64,000 nucleotides of DNA, from NCBI GenBank assembly GCA_002007465.1, contig LNAC01000232.1, positions 3,050,996-3,114,995 of the forward strand. Reading direction: 5' to 3'. Positions 33,732 through 45,268 of the stretch are shown in pieces. A program made the position numbers and the translations under genes. Positions within the stretch are counted from its first letter, which is position 1. The number at the start of each line of letters is the position of its first letter. Under the pieces are notes generated by a model. That model was not told the DNA's origin. It saw nothing but the letters and a program-made list of their open reading frames with translations, and did no database searches. The stretch is from Ailurus styani (lineage: Eukaryota; Chordata; Mammalia; Carnivora; Ailuridae).

Positions 33732-33943
33732 TGGGCGCCTGGGTGGCTCAGTGGGTTAAAGCCTCTGCCTTCGGCTCAGGTCATGATCGCAGGGTCCTGG
33801 GATTGAGGCCCGCATCGGGCTCTCTGCTCAGCAGGGAGCCTGCTTCCTCCTCTCTCTCTGCCTGCCTCTCTGCCTACTTGTAATCTCTCTGTGTCAAATA
33901 AATAAAATCTTTAAAAAAAAAAAAAAAAGAAAAAAAAAAAAAA
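33732..33943 (+). mobile_element. young CAN-SINE
   Basis: Full-length forward SINE with a long poly-A tail broken by single G's. Perfect 16-bp TSD GAAAAAACCAAGTTAA (33716-33731 and 33944-33959). Confidence 0.96.
33744..33810 (+). promoter_or_regulatory. internal RNA polymerase III promoter of the SINE
   Basis: TGGCTCAGTGGG (33744-33755) fits the tRNA A-box consensus exactly. GGATTGAGGCC (33800-33810) is a near B-box with a CpG-type change. This is the tRNA-derived promoter typical of CAN-SINEs. Activity is not implied. Confidence 0.7.
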
Positions 33944-34022
33944 GAAAAAACCAAGTTAACCTCCCCAAGCTTCAGTTTCCTGATGTGGAAAACGGAGATC
34001 ATAATTACAGCCTCACCAGGTA

Positions 34023-35159
34023 TGTGTGCTCCAGGAGGGATGTTTGACGGTGGAAAACAGGCGGTTCCTGCCCCTTACGGATGGGCAGATCAGTTTGTGC
34101 AAGATAGAGGATAATCAGTCTTTGTGAAAAAAGGTCTTGTGGACTAAAAGTAGATCCGACATGTCTGTATCTTCTTAGGTGGTAGGTTCTTCTAGGACAT
34201 GGTCCTTGTCTTAATCATTTTTCTAAGCAGCTTATCGAACTTGATACTCAGGAAGTGATCACTGAATAGATGATGCATATTCCTTTTGAACCAACCATAG
34301 TATTTGGATTTCTGATCGTTACATTTCCTTCTTACGTGGATTGAGAAACTCCCACGGTATAAGGTTTGTGAGGATGGCGTGTCTTATACGCTTCCGTTGG
34401 CCAGAGTGGATTCCTGAGTTGCTTTGGCTGGACATCCGTTCCCTAACTTCCTCAGGATTGCTGTGTGGCTTCCTAAAGCTGGTCTTTTCTCAGGAAGAAG
34501 GTTAAGACAGTTGTTGTTACCTAGGAGAGAGCAGGTTTCTGTACAGCAGCAGGGGCTAGTTTGTCTGAGTTCACTTTTTAACTGGCCCGACGTTGGGACC
34601 ACTGCGGCTTTTGTTTCTCTTCTGAAGAGAATTCTATTATCTGAATTTTGGAATTTGAACTTTCTTTCGTTCATTGCCTCTTGCTTGTAAGTAGATTGTT
34701 TCCGTCTATTGTTACTACGGTTTTGTGAGTTTCTGTTGTTTGCAGGAGAGCTTTATGGGAATCCTGTGTAGCTTTGGTTGAGGATGTGTCTTTCGTTGTT
34801 AATTGCTTGACTTCCAGTTTCCAGGACTACTCAGGTAATAAAAAGTTAAATTTCAAACCCGTGTGTGATGCAGGTCCTTTACTTAAAAAATGTTTTAGGG
34901 TAGTTCTTCGTCCTGTGCAGAGCCTAAAGGCAGACAGATGGCTTTAGCATCTCACTTGGCTTGATGGGCCGTTTTTTTGCATTTGACTCTTCCTAAAGGT
35001 ATATCCCTTTGCAGGCTCTGGCTTTATGCAGATACCAGCTGCTCCTCCCCTCCTCCTGTGAGTGGTGAAGTTGCAGACACAAAATTTAAGCAGTTGAAGC
35101 AGGAGAGGGTTTACTCTAAAGCATTAAATGCGAAATTGTTGGAGGGGTTGAAGAAATAG
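34023..35159. other. unassigned sequence
   Basis: About 1.1 kb with overlapping open frames near 34384-34690 on both strands, under 100 codons and not recognisable. Confidence 0.4.
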
Positions 35160-35330
35160 ATTCTAGTTGTGTTCATTCAATCAGCACTTACTGAACATCT
35201 CTGTGCTGGCACTGTTCTAGGATCTTGGGAGACACGTTGATGAACAAAGCAGAGGTTACCTGCCCTTCTGGAACTTACGTTCTAGTAGTGTTGAGTACTT
35301 AGGAACAGTTCCCAAAGCCGCACCACAAAC
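35160..35330 (-). mobile_element. L2-type old repeat fragment
   Basis: GTGTTCATTCAATCAGCACTTACTGAACATC, GGCACTGTTCTAGGATCTTG and GGAACTTACGTTCTAGTAGT match a common ancient repeat end (L2-type) in reverse orientation. Confidence 0.5.
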
Positions 35331-36179
35331 TGGGCCAACAACAGTGCTGCTCAGTTGGGGTTGTAAAGACCAGACAGAACACCACCATATTGTCGCGGCT
35401 GGGAAGCCACCAATGGCAGGAAGCCTCAGCTAAGGCTCCAGAATCCTCTTTTCTGATTCACACTAAGGTTCATACCTTGCCCCTTGATACTCCTGAAGCT
35501 ATTTACTAGACACTCAAAAGCTCCATCAGTGAGGGTGCAGAAAAATCAAGGGCCTTGACTGTGTCCATTTGCCAAAGCAGCAGAATCTTTTTACCTCAGT
35601 TTCACTTCTCAGACTCATATTAGTGGGTGTGGTCAGTGGAACCTAAATAGCACCAGCAACCTCGAGCTGCTAGGGAGTGTGGGAAATGTAGTTTTTAGTT
35701 CTCCAGTCTCTCTAGTGCAGAGTAGAGGCCCTGCAAGGGAAGTAGAACGGATATTGAATCCACCACCTCCAGTGTACTTTGCCTATTCCCACTTGGTCTT
35801 TAAAACCCTGTTCCTTACCTCTCATCCCGGCTGAGGTGAGAGGCGGCTCACCCGAACTTGGCGTCCCGTTCCCTCTGCTTTTCTGGCATTTTTTTTCTCC
35901 TTGCTAACTCACTTATGCCTTGAAAATGTTTGTTGGATGCAGAAAATTTTAAGCAAATATGCAGGTAATGGATACCCTACATTATCAGAATTAGATGTGC
36001 TTAGCCCGTGACTACTAATTCACCATAATGTTCTTTAGTAATTTGTTAGAGATGCGTTACATCTGATGGGGATGAAGGTTGGGGAAACATGGTTAGGGAT
36101 GACCTTGATTTTTAAGTTTTTGGAACATGGTTTGCTGTACTGATCGCTTTAGGACAGCATGATTGAATGGTAACATTGA
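35331..36179. other. unassigned sequence, possible old repeat
   Basis: GTGTGGGAAATGTAGTTTTT and GAAGTAGAACGGATATTGAA (about 35670-35760) look like interspersed-repeat text, but I cannot name the family. Confidence 0.35.
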
Positions 36180-36380
36180 GGAAGAAATAGAATTGTTTTC
36201 TAAAGTAGGTAAAATTGACTTTATTTGGTGTACTGTGAATGTATGGATTTGGTTAACCACCATGCTCCAGAATCAGAATACTCCCATCACCCTGAAAAAC
36301 TTCCTTGTGCTGTTCTTCCGTGGTCCTACCCCACATCTCGCCCAACTCCTGGCAACCAATGATCTGTTCTAGTTTGTTTG
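36180..36380 (-). mobile_element. old L1 3' fragment
   Basis: TGGTTAACCACCATGCTCCA, ATCACCCTGAAAAACTTCC and CCTGGCAACCAATGATCTGT fit the antisense L1 3' region. Confidence 0.5.
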
Positions 36381-37072
36381 ATTTTGATTTAGGTCTTGTC
36401 TTGTTTTAGGTTTCTTTTTTTTTTTTTATGGAAATTTCCTACCTAGACAACCACGTTGTCATGAATAGGGACTTTTTTTTTTTCAATTTGTATACTTCTT
36501 GGTTTTCTTATTGCATCAAGTAGGACTTTCAGGATGCTGTTGAATAGGAGTGTCATCCTTAGTTGGGGATCTTGGAAAGCATTTAGTCACCATTAAGTAT
36601 GTTAATTAAAAGTTATTTGTGGATGCCCTTCCTGGAGTTAAGTTCTCAATTACATTCAGTTTGCTGAGTGTTTTTAATCAAGAATATATATTGGATTTTG
36701 TCAGATGCTTTTTCTGCATTCAATAGGAACATGTGGTTTTTCTTTTAATTGATAATATGGTAGAGTACTCCTCCCCCCCAAATATTGAGCAAGTCTTAAA
36801 TTCTTGGAATAAACTCTACTTGGTCATGATACATTAATATCTATTGCTAAATTTGATTTGCTAATATTTTGAAGAATTTTGCATATATTTTTATAAGGGA
36901 TACTGGTCTGTAGTTTGCTTAGTGTTTTTTTCTGGCTATGGTATCAGGTGAATGCTAGTCTCATAACATGAATTGAGAAGTGTGCCTTTCTCATTTTCAG
37001 TAGAGATTGTATATAACTGGTGTTACTTCCTTTTTAAACATTTGGTAGAAGTCACTAGTGAAACCATCTGGG

Positions 37073-37403
37073 CCTGGAGATTTTTTTGAAGGTTTTTCAA
37101 TTTTATTAGTTCTAGGACTGTTAAGGCTATGTATGTCATCTTAGATGACTTTTTTTTTTTAAAGATTTATTTATTTGACAGAGCAAGAGATCACAAGTAG
37201 GCGGAGAGGCAGGCAGAGAGAGAGAGAGAGAGAGNTAACTCACTGAGCCACCCAGGCGCCCAACCTGGAGATTTTTTTTGAAGGTTTTTCAATTTTATTA
37301 GTTCTAGGACTGTTAAGGCTATGTATGTCATCTTAGATGACTTTTTTTTTTTTAAAGATTTATTTATTTGACAGAGCAAGAGATCACAAGTAGGCGGAGA
37401 GGC

Positions 37404-37428
<25 letters not shown>
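37073..37428. repeat. about 160-bp direct duplication across an N
   Basis: L1 flank plus the first part of a SINE (37073-37234) recurs almost identically at 37264-37428. The one difference that I see before the GA run is one T in a T-run. A single N (37235) and a 26-bp SINE head remnant lie between them. Confidence 0.9.
37151..37261 (-). mobile_element. CAN-SINE fragment containing an N
   Basis: Start of a reverse-oriented SINE up to a GA run, then N at 37235, then only the head complement (TAACTCACTGAGCCACCC to GCGCCC). The middle is missing. Confidence 0.85.
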
Positions 37429-37454
<26 letters not shown>

Positions 37455-37562
37455 AGGCTACCTATCAAGCAGGGAGCCTGATGTGGGGCTCGATCCCAGG
37501 ACCCTGAGATCATGACCTGAGCCGAAGGCAGAGGCTTAACCCACTGAGCCACCCAGGCACCC
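37343..37562 (-). mobile_element. complete CAN-SINE, second copy
   Basis: Reverse-oriented SINE with (GA)n at about 37409-37450. CTTAGATGACTTTT flanks it on both sides (starting near 37332 and 37563), as expected for a real insertion. Confidence 0.93.
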
Positions 37563-38014
37563 CTTAGATGACTTTTGATAATTTGGAGTTTTTAAAGAAT
37601 TGGTCCATCTAAGTTGTTGAATTTGTGGAATTGCTTCTAGTATTCTTGTCCTACTAATATCTTAGTCACCTTTTAAGGTTCTTTAGTGAAATCCTTTTTC
37701 ATTCCTCATACTATAATTTGTGTTAGGTCTCTTTTTCTTTGTTTTATTGCTAGACACTTATCAATTTTACTGGCCTTTTCAAAGAGCCAAAGTTTGGTTT
37801 CATTGACTTTTTTTTTTTTTCTGTTTTCAGTAGTTAGAACAGAAGTGCCTTTTTATTTCCTCTCCCTTTTTGTACTGCAAAGTTGTGACATCTTTTTACT
37901 TTTTATTATAAAAAGTAAATAACTTTTATATTAAAGCTGGTGAGATTTCCTTCTGTAATATAGATGTAACTAATACTTTAACTAGAGTATAGGTTGAATC
38001 TAAAGGTTGAATAG

Positions 38015-38128
38015 GAGGTGCCTGGATGGCTCAGTTGGTGGAGCATGCAACTCTTGATCTTGGTGTTGTGAGTTCAAGCCCTATGTTGGGGTAGAGATCA
38101 TCGAAAAATGAAATCTGAAAAAAATTCA
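38015..38128 (+). mobile_element. short-form CAN-SINE
   Basis: Short forward SINE from GAGGTGCCTGGATGGCTCAG to AAATGAAATCTGAAAAAAAT. Confidence 0.88.
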
Positions 38129-38919
38129 CATTATGGCTTTATAAACATTGTTTATTTCATTGTGGTACTGTACCTTAATTACACTTCCTTACTTGTACAG
38201 CCCCCCTTTTTTTTCCTAACTGCTTTTCTTTGAGTCTGCCTTTTATTATATCCTCAATTATTTTCAAACTTCCCATTATATAATCTATTGAGTTTTGTTT
38301 TCCCTCCCCTCCCTGGAATCTCTCTAGAGCCCATTTTTGCCCCAACGTGGACTAACGACTCTCTAGGCCTTTTTCGTAGCTATCATCCTGTGAATTCCCG
38401 TGATTGCTTTCCTGTGTTAGATTGTCTCCTAAATCCCACGTCCTCTCCTTTCTTGCCATATTCCCAGATTTTGATGGGACATGCACTTACGGACCATGGT
38501 ATGAAAGGATGTGAGGAAAATATGCTTTTTTGGTCGTTTTATTCAGGCTGCACATGTGATGGCTAGTTGGGTTAGGCATGGAATTCTAGGATAAAAAGAA
38601 TTTTCCCGGAGAATGTTTATGGATTGCTTTAGTGTTTGCTTAGCATCTAGTCCTTCTGATGAGGAGACCAGTCTTCCCTTTATTTATCCACTGTAGGAGA
38701 CTTTGTTTTTTGTGTTTTGTTCTTGTTAAGATTGCTTGCAGTGATAGGTCTTGACATAGAGGTTTTTAAAATTCATTGTATTGGTCAGTGGTGGGCCATT
38801 CTAGTTTGAAGACCCATGTTCTTTTCAAATATTACTTTGATAAAGTATTCTTTCTGTTTTCTGTATTTTTATTTTTCTGGAACTCAAAATTACCTATGGG
38901 AACTCTGTTACGGTTATTG

Positions 38920-39420
38920 ATGGCTGTGTCCTAAACGACCCCAAAGTTAGTTGAAGACCTCCATCTTTTCATGCCCATAGATCCCGTGGACTTCGCGCAG
39001 GGCATAGTGGGGATGGCTTGCTCTGTACCCTCAAGTCTGGGGCATCTGCTCAGAGTGCCTGAAAGGCTGGTGATGACTCAAACAGCCTGGAGACTTTTTC
39101 ATTTATATGTCTGGTGACTGGGCGAGGATGATCTGAAGGTGGGCCTCTGAGACCGTTGACCATAACACGTGCACGTGGCCTTGCTATGTAACTTGAATCT
39201 CACAGGATTGTGGCTGTGAGAGGGAGAACCTGGACAGGGAGCCTTTGGAGATGGAGTGGCCAGAGCTGAAGCAAGAAAGCGCAAGGTGAAACCGCTAGCG
39301 TTCTTCTGACCTAGTCTCAGAAATCTGATCATTTCTGCTCGATTCTATTGGTTATTAGCGAGTTAGTAGGATCAGCCCAGACCTGAGGGGAAAGGAATTA
39401 GACTCCATATCACTCCACTA
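38920..39420. mobile_element. ancient interspersed repeat, class unresolved
   Basis: GCTGTGTCCTAAACGACCCC, GACCTAGTCTCAGAAATCTG, ATTTCTGCTCGATTCTATTG and GAATTAGACTCCATATCAC match the same old family as 28100-28690, diverged. Confidence 0.45.
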
Positions 39421-40218
39421 CAAAGGAGATAAACAGCACAGTGCTGAACTTCTCTTGTAACCATACTTGTTGCAGTATTGAAACATCTAAATTTGGATGC
39501 TACGTCTAGGTGAGTCCTTATGTCTGAAGAGTGTTTTCTAGTTCTAGAGCCCATTCATGAAAACAACCAGGAGTAAAATATAAACAAACTTAGATGATCA
39601 GATATTCATTTAGGACCAGCAATAAACGGTGTGAAGGCTAGATACAGGCAAGAGTGAGAAAATGAGTTTGAGTTTTTAGTAAGAGGTTGTGGGGAAGTGA
39701 GTTGGAGGGCTGCAGTAGCAATAGGTCCCTTCATAGGTCAAAGGGTGCCGAGTGTGCTAATACAAGCTCTAAAAGGAGGCATCTCCTGGCCTGGAGATAG
39801 GCTTTTTCATTTAAGGGACATTGCACAATGTTCCCTCAGTAGCCTATTATTACCAGGGCAACTCGAAGTTCCTTAATGCCAGTGGCTATCACGCTATGGA
39901 TTTCAGGTTTCTGTTGACCTATGTTTGCCTTTCTTTAATGCCTAATGTTTCTTCAAGAACAAAGATGAGTGAAAGTCTTATCACTTGAATGAAAATTTCA
40001 CTGAACATCTGGAAATGTAGACTTACTAGGCAAATAATTGTCTTCAGAGTAGGAGGGATGAATGTATTCACAATAGCGAAACATTTAGTTTATCTGACTA
40101 CATACAACTAATTCATTGGTATTTTCTATATCCTCAAATAGAAAATAGAGGTTCTTTTATGTTTGAATTTGAAATACCATTTGAAAAAATACTATATGGG
40201 CACTCTGAAGTGTGAAAA

Positions 40219-40221
<3 letters not shown>
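39421..40221. other. unassigned sequence
   Basis: No repeat or gene that I can support. Confidence 0.45.

Positions 40222-40273
<52 letters not shown>
40222..40273. repeat. (GT)n microsatellite, about 26 units
   Basis: A long pure GT run followed by TGTGGGGGGACACC. This is the longest dinucleotide tract of its kind in the window. Confidence 0.98.
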
Positions 40274-40274
<1 letters not shown>

Positions 40275-40526
40275 GTGGGGGGACACCTTGTAATGTGCTT
40301 AAGGGGATTCTTCAGTTTTGTTAATTTCTTGCCAAGGTCCTAGCAATAGAGAGATAAAGAGGAGAAGGTGTGCTCTTTAAGTTTCAACTAACTTTGCTCC
40401 CCCCACCCGCCCCGTACTAAATACTAAAAATGCTTTAACACGATTCTTAGGTTACTAGGATAGCCCACAAAAGTTTGACTCCGTATTACTGCTGAGTCAA
40501 TACTCTATTTTAAATATCCTATTTTA

Positions 40527-40717
40527 GGGGCACCTGGGTGGCTCAGTGGGTTAAGTGTGCACCTTCAGCTCAGGTCCATGATCTTAGGACCCTGGGATCA
40601 AGCCCTGTATTGGGCTCCCTGCTCAGCGGGGAGTCTGCTTCTCCCTCTGCCTCTCCCTCCCCTTGCTCATGCTTGCTCACTGTCTCTTTCTCTCTCTCAA
40701 ATAAATAAAACTTAAAA
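40527..40717 (+). mobile_element. CAN-SINE
   Basis: Full-length forward SINE. TSD AAATATCCTATTTTA / AAATATCCTATTTCA (40512-40526 and 40718-40732, one mismatch). Confidence 0.95.
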
Positions 40718-40732
40718 AAATATCCTATTTCA

Positions 40733-41259
40733 GCAACTCTAATAAAGAGCTTTTTATGAAATCTTCTGACTTTATTTCTGATTTAGAAACTTTTTTTTTT
40801 TTTTAGGGCTACAACCTGCTTGTAACCTAGATATTGAATAGACATAAGTTATTTCAAATTCTGATGAATAATTTAAATATAATGGAAATATAGATTTGAA
40901 ATGTAGGTTTGGGGTTTAATATTCAGGATCTGTCTAAAACATAAATTTTGCATGCTATAAACCAGCTATATTTATGTCTGTTAAATATTTGTATAGTAGA
41001 ATTTCTAAGAAAAGGCAGTTCAGGAGAAAGAACCAAATAGTAAAGATGGAAAGTACCATTGTGTGGTCCTATATGAAGTTTCTCTGCACTTAGAAACAGA
41101 GTTAAATCAATGTAGTGTATTTTTCAATATATATATATATTAAATATATATATTGTGTGTGTATATATATATATTCAACATATATTTCAATGTAATGTAT
41201 ATTCCATCCAGAGATAAAGTTACGATATTAAGCAAGGATACATTTTTTTTCTTGGCAGC
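40733..41259. other. unassigned AT-rich sequence with an AT-rich inverted repeat
   Basis: No gene recognised. Alternating (AT)n tracts lie at about 41131-41176. Confidence 0.5.
41131..41176. repeat. AT-rich imperfect palindrome
   Basis: Alternating AT/TA runs are arranged symmetrically around a TATTGTGTGTGTATAT centre and flanked by TTTCAATATAT and ATTCAACATATATTTCAAT. Confidence 0.8.
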
Positions 41260-41273
41260 CCCATCAGATTTCT

Positions 41274-41319
41274 GAGTCGAAGGCACTCGCCTAACCAACT
41301 GAGCCACCCAGGCGCCCCT
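41274..41319 (-). mobile_element. 46-bp SINE head with intact TSD
   Basis: Only the tRNA-like head complement remains (GAGTCGAAGGCACTCGCCTA to CACCCAGGCGCCCCT). It is flanked by a perfect 14-bp direct repeat, CCCATCAGATTTCT (41260-41273 and 41320-41333). There is no A-tail between head and TSD. Confidence 0.9.
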
Positions 41320-41599
41320 CCCATCAGATTTCTAAACATGATTTTATAGTTACTTCCTCCCCTTTTAAGAATGACTGAGTATATCATAATGTGTACCAAC
41401 CTAAAGAATAAAACATGGAAAGAATAACCTCTGGTATGAAAATATTATCTCTAGACATCATGAAGGTATAGAACAAATGCCTCCTTGAGAATAAAAAATG
41501 TTGATTCTGGCTTGTGCCAGATAGGACACGTGTCATATTTATAGTCCTATGTCTGCATTCAAGCTCTTCCCCACCTCCCACCCCCGTTCCCGGATATCT

Positions 41600-41900
41600 A
41601 ACTTAGAGTTTGTAAGATCTATTTTATATCTTTTTAACTTGTTGAGGAATAAGTGATGTGATAGACCTATTTACTGTGAAATGATTACCAAGATAGAGAT
41701 AATTAACACATCCATTACCTTTTCTTTTCCTCCTATGTTGCTTAAGATCTACAGCAACTTCCAATTTTAAAATACCATTATTAACTACATAGTCTCCATT
41801 TAAGTTCATTTAAGTTGACGCCACATTAAATTGTACCCATCTAAGTGGCTCTTATACATTTTCATAACATTTTCACAGACACTCCTATCCAGCTTTGTAA
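41600..41900. mobile_element. old L1 3' fragment
   Basis: AATTAACACATCCATTACCT, ATTATTAACTACATAGTCTC and TAAATTGTACCCATCTAAGT resemble the 3' region of an old L1. Orientation is not firm. Confidence 0.5.
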
Positions 41901-42639
41901 AAGCTGGGTTAGTCCCTTATTTATACCAAAGCCATACTTGTGGCTTTCTTCATATTTCATATGTGACTTCCAGCAATGGGGTGGGAGCTCAGTGAATGCA
42001 TACTTCTTACGTTAGGAGGATAGTTTTACCAGCATCTAGAGCAAGTAAGCCCCTTTGGGTTTTATGTAGTGTGGTGGTGAAGGCAGTAAGAATGGCCTGG
42101 CTAACCACATCAATATGCATAATTGACAAGCTACTTAATACTTTGAAAGATAAGTACTTTCCACTCTTTTCTTTGGCTATCAAATGTAACTCCATGTGAG
42201 TATTATAATGTATTCTCTGGCTCTTGTTTTGTTATAAAAGATAACATGTACATTCTTACACAGAAAATGACCTCTGTCCCTCATGTATATATGCTAATTC
42301 AAAGTGAACAAATTCGAGGAACTTGAAAAATGCTTGCTTGCCTCTAGGCAGGATGGTCTTTAAAACTTCAGTGTGATTATAACCATAATATATAGCTCTT
42401 AAGGGAGAAGGGTAGACACTGAGATTGGAGAGGAAGACGTAAAAGTTTATTTGCAAGATGATAGGATCTTGTATGTTTAATCCTGAGGAATCCACTACAA
42501 AAGTACTAGAATAAGTGAGTTTGGTGGGATGACAGGGTACAAGAGCAATATACTGAAGCCACTTGTACGTTACATTGGCAGCGAGCAATCTGACAAATTT
42601 AGAAACCGTTTAATTTATAATACAACAAAATACTTAGGA
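41901..42639. other. unassigned sequence
   Basis: Open frames of up to 110 codons (reverse strand, 42256-42588) have no recognisable product. Confidence 0.4.
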
Positions 42640-42930
42640 ATACATTTAAGAAAAGAATTGTAAAAATTGTATCTTGCAAACCACACAAAATGATTGAATG
42701 TCCAAAATAGGCAAATCTATAGAGACAGAAGGTAGATTAGTGCTTGCGTAATGGTGGGGGTAAGGGGCTGGGAGATCTGGAGACTGCTGATTGGTATAGA
42801 CTTTCCTTTTGGGGTGGTGAAGTTCTGGTATTAGATCATGATGATGGTTGGTCTATGAATATACTAAAAGCCATTGAATTACGTACTTTAAATGGGTAAA
42901 ATGTATGTGAATTGGATTTGAGCAGCTTAA
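42640..42930 (+). mobile_element. old L1 3' end, sense
   Basis: GGGCTGGGAGATCTGGAGAC, TTTCCTTTTGGGGTGGTGAA, GAATATACTAAAAGCCATTG and GTGAATTGGATTTGAGCAGC follow an old L1 3' end in sense. Confidence 0.7.
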
Positions 42931-43328
42931 GTGGGGAAGATTGTCAAAAATATGGACATGAAAAGATATCTGTAGCTTCACAACCTACAAGTAATACATA
43001 CTTCTGGTTACATTTTCATCGCAAACACTGCAGAGTTCATCTTGAGGCACTGCAAGTTTATTTGCATTTTCTCTAAGCTAGGTGGGCTCATGTTCTCCTT
43101 AGGAACTCTTTGAAAACTGGAAAACATTATGGTAATTCACAGAACATTTTTCTTTTTATTTTCCCATTATGTAGGTGCCTTAAGTTTGCTTTTAGGAAAA
43201 AATTAGAATTTAGCTGTTGAAAGGTTCCCCAGTGTCCTTCGAAGTTTCTCTGAAACCCTCAGGAGGTTACCACTGGGCATAATCTGTCCCTCTTCCTTCA
43301 CAAAAGTTTGTAAAATAATTTAATAAAT
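42931..43328. other. unassigned sequence
   Basis: No recognised feature. Confidence 0.45.
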
Positions 43329-43338
43329 TAGTGTCCTT

Positions 43339-43531
43339 GGGGGTGCCTGGGTGGCTTAGTGGGTTAAAGCCTCTGCCTTCGGCTCAGGTCATGATCTCAG
43401 GGTCCTGGGATTGAGCCCCGCATTGGGGCTTTCTGCTCAGCAGGGAGCCTGCTTTCTCTTTCTCTGCCTGCCTCTCTGCTTACTTGTAATCTCTCTCTGT
43501 CATATAAATAAATAAAATCTTAAAAAAAAAA
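43339..43531 (+). mobile_element. young CAN-SINE
   Basis: Full-length forward SINE. TSD TAGTGTCCTT (43329-43338 and 43532-43541). Confidence 0.95.
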
Positions 43532-44123
43532 TAGTGTCCTTAGTGGTAAAAAAGAGTAAACAAAAGAAAAAGAGCATTATAAATCTTCTCTCCCAGAAAG
43601 AACTATTTTTAGGATTTTGGTGTATTTCATTCTAGTACTTAAAAAAAAAGATTTATTGAAATATTCATATACAGTTAATCCATTTAGCCTTCCAGTACTT
43701 GTTTACTGGAGCATAACGTATAGAAAAGTACACAAGATGCAAGTATACAACTTGATGGATTTTCCCATCCATGTGAAACTGCCCATCAAGTAAGAGCCTC
43801 ACTCCCTCCCTGTTAGTGTGTCCTCTACAGGTAATAGCCTCTGCCTTGACTTTAACATTGATAGTTTCTTCTGGTTTTGTACTTCACGTAAATCAAAACA
43901 TAAAAGATCTATTCTTTGGGGCTGCTGCTTTTATGTAGCATATTTTTGAGTTGTACAATACTACATTTTGTGATCTTAGGAATCTTTTGTTCAGCATTTG
44001 GGTAGTTAGCTGTTTGGGGCTCTCATTAATAGTCTTACTGTGACTGTTGTGCAGACAACATCAGTAGACCTCTGTATGCATTTCTGATGGGTGTGTATAC
44101 CCCTGAGTAAAATTGGTGGGTCC

Positions 44124-44300
44124 TAGGGCCGTGCTGCTCACATGGTCAAGTGCACATCAGTCACCTGGGGACTTGTTAAAATGTAGATCATCCTTCAGTA
44201 GATCTGGGATGGGGGTGAGCATCTCTGCGTTTCTGACAAGCTCCAGGACATGCCAGTTGTACTGTTTCTGGATCAGACTTTGAGTAGCAAGGTCCCAGGA
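44124..44300. mobile_element. MER5A-like hAT element in L1
   Basis: CACATCAGTCACCTGGGGAC, TTGTTAAAATGTAGATCATC, CAGTAGATCTGGGATGGGGG and TCAGACTTTGAGTAGCAAG match MER5A, a non-autonomous hAT-Charlie transposon. Near-identical 8-bp flanks GGTCCTAG / GGTCCCAG fit a hAT target duplication. Confidence 0.75.
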
Positions 44301-45268
44301 TCTAAGTTCAGTTTTAGTTCAGTTTTAGTAAATAATGCTGCACAGTTCTCATAGTGGTGGTGTCTGTTTACTTTCTCTCCCACAGTGTGTGAGGTTGCTT
44401 TATGTATGCGTGAGTCTATTTCTGGACTTGGTGTTCTGTGCCATTGATCAGTATTTCTGTTCGTGCCAGTGCTAGAGTCTTCATTACTTTAGCTGTGTAA
44501 GATTTGATAGCTGCCAATAGACATCTTCAGGCTTTGTATTTCCTCAAGATTGTCTTGGCCTTCCTTGGACGTTTGCATTTTAATCTAAGTTTTATAAGTA
44601 GTATCCATTTCCCACACCAAAAAAGCTGCTGGAGTTTTTGTGATTTTATTAAATCTATAGATCAACTTGAAGAACTTATCATTTCTACGATGTCCAAATC
44701 TAAACATGGCGTATCGGTAGCCCTCTATTATTGATGTGGTCTTGAATTAGTTTCAATAAGTGCTTGGAGGTTTTATTTTCTCTGTAAAGACTTTATTTTG
44801 GTGGTTTTATTCTCTAGTGTTTCATTTGTTAAATCTATTGTAAATGGTTTTATTTCTTAGTTTCCTATTTAACAAGGATTGGTGGCTAATACATAGAAGT
44901 ATGATTTTTATATTGAAATTTAATTGAGCAAATTGGTGAATTCACTTGGTAATTCTTATTTTTGGTATATAGATTCTTGTTAACACAGTTGCATCCTATG
45001 CGAATGATGACTGTTTTTCTGTTCCAAACCTTATACTCTGTAGTTGCTTTTCTTAAATGTACTGCTTAGGATCTCCGGCATAATGTGGTATAAAAGTCAT
45101 AGTAGGTGTCCTTGTCTTCTTTCCCATTTCACAGGGAAAGCTTTCAATTTTCACCATGAAGTATGATGTATGCTTTCGGTTTTGTGTTAGATACCTTTCA
45201 TCAGATTAAGAGATTCTTTCTCATCCTAAATTTGAGGGGTTTTTTTTGTTTGTTTGTTTTGTTTTTAA

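Larger units (their letters stand above)
33650..34022 (+). mobile_element. MIR split by a young SINE
   Basis: The left part (CAGTCCTGGGTTTGACCCTC) and right part (GTTAACCTCCCCAAGCTTCAGTTTCC, starting in the TSD) join into one MIR core once the SINE at 33732-33943 and its duplicated target are removed. Confidence 0.6.
36430..38910 (-). mobile_element. long old L1, antisense
   Basis: In reverse complement it runs from the reverse-transcriptase part of ORF2 (36480-36990, with GATGCTTTTTCTGCATTCAA and CTACTTGGTCATGATACATT). It continues into upstream ORF2 (37020-38000), then more diverged 5' text (38130-38910). It is interrupted by the 37151-37560 SINE/duplication block and by a short SINE at 38015-38128. 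No intact frame. Confidence 0.7.

Noticed and set aside
34384..34690. Overlapping frames of 88-96 codons on both strands
   Set aside because: Frames open on both strands suggest low stop density rather than coding. There is no family resemblance.
42256..42588. 110-codon reverse frame
   Set aside because: No recognisable domain and no neighbouring exon-like sequence. It is within chance length for this composition.
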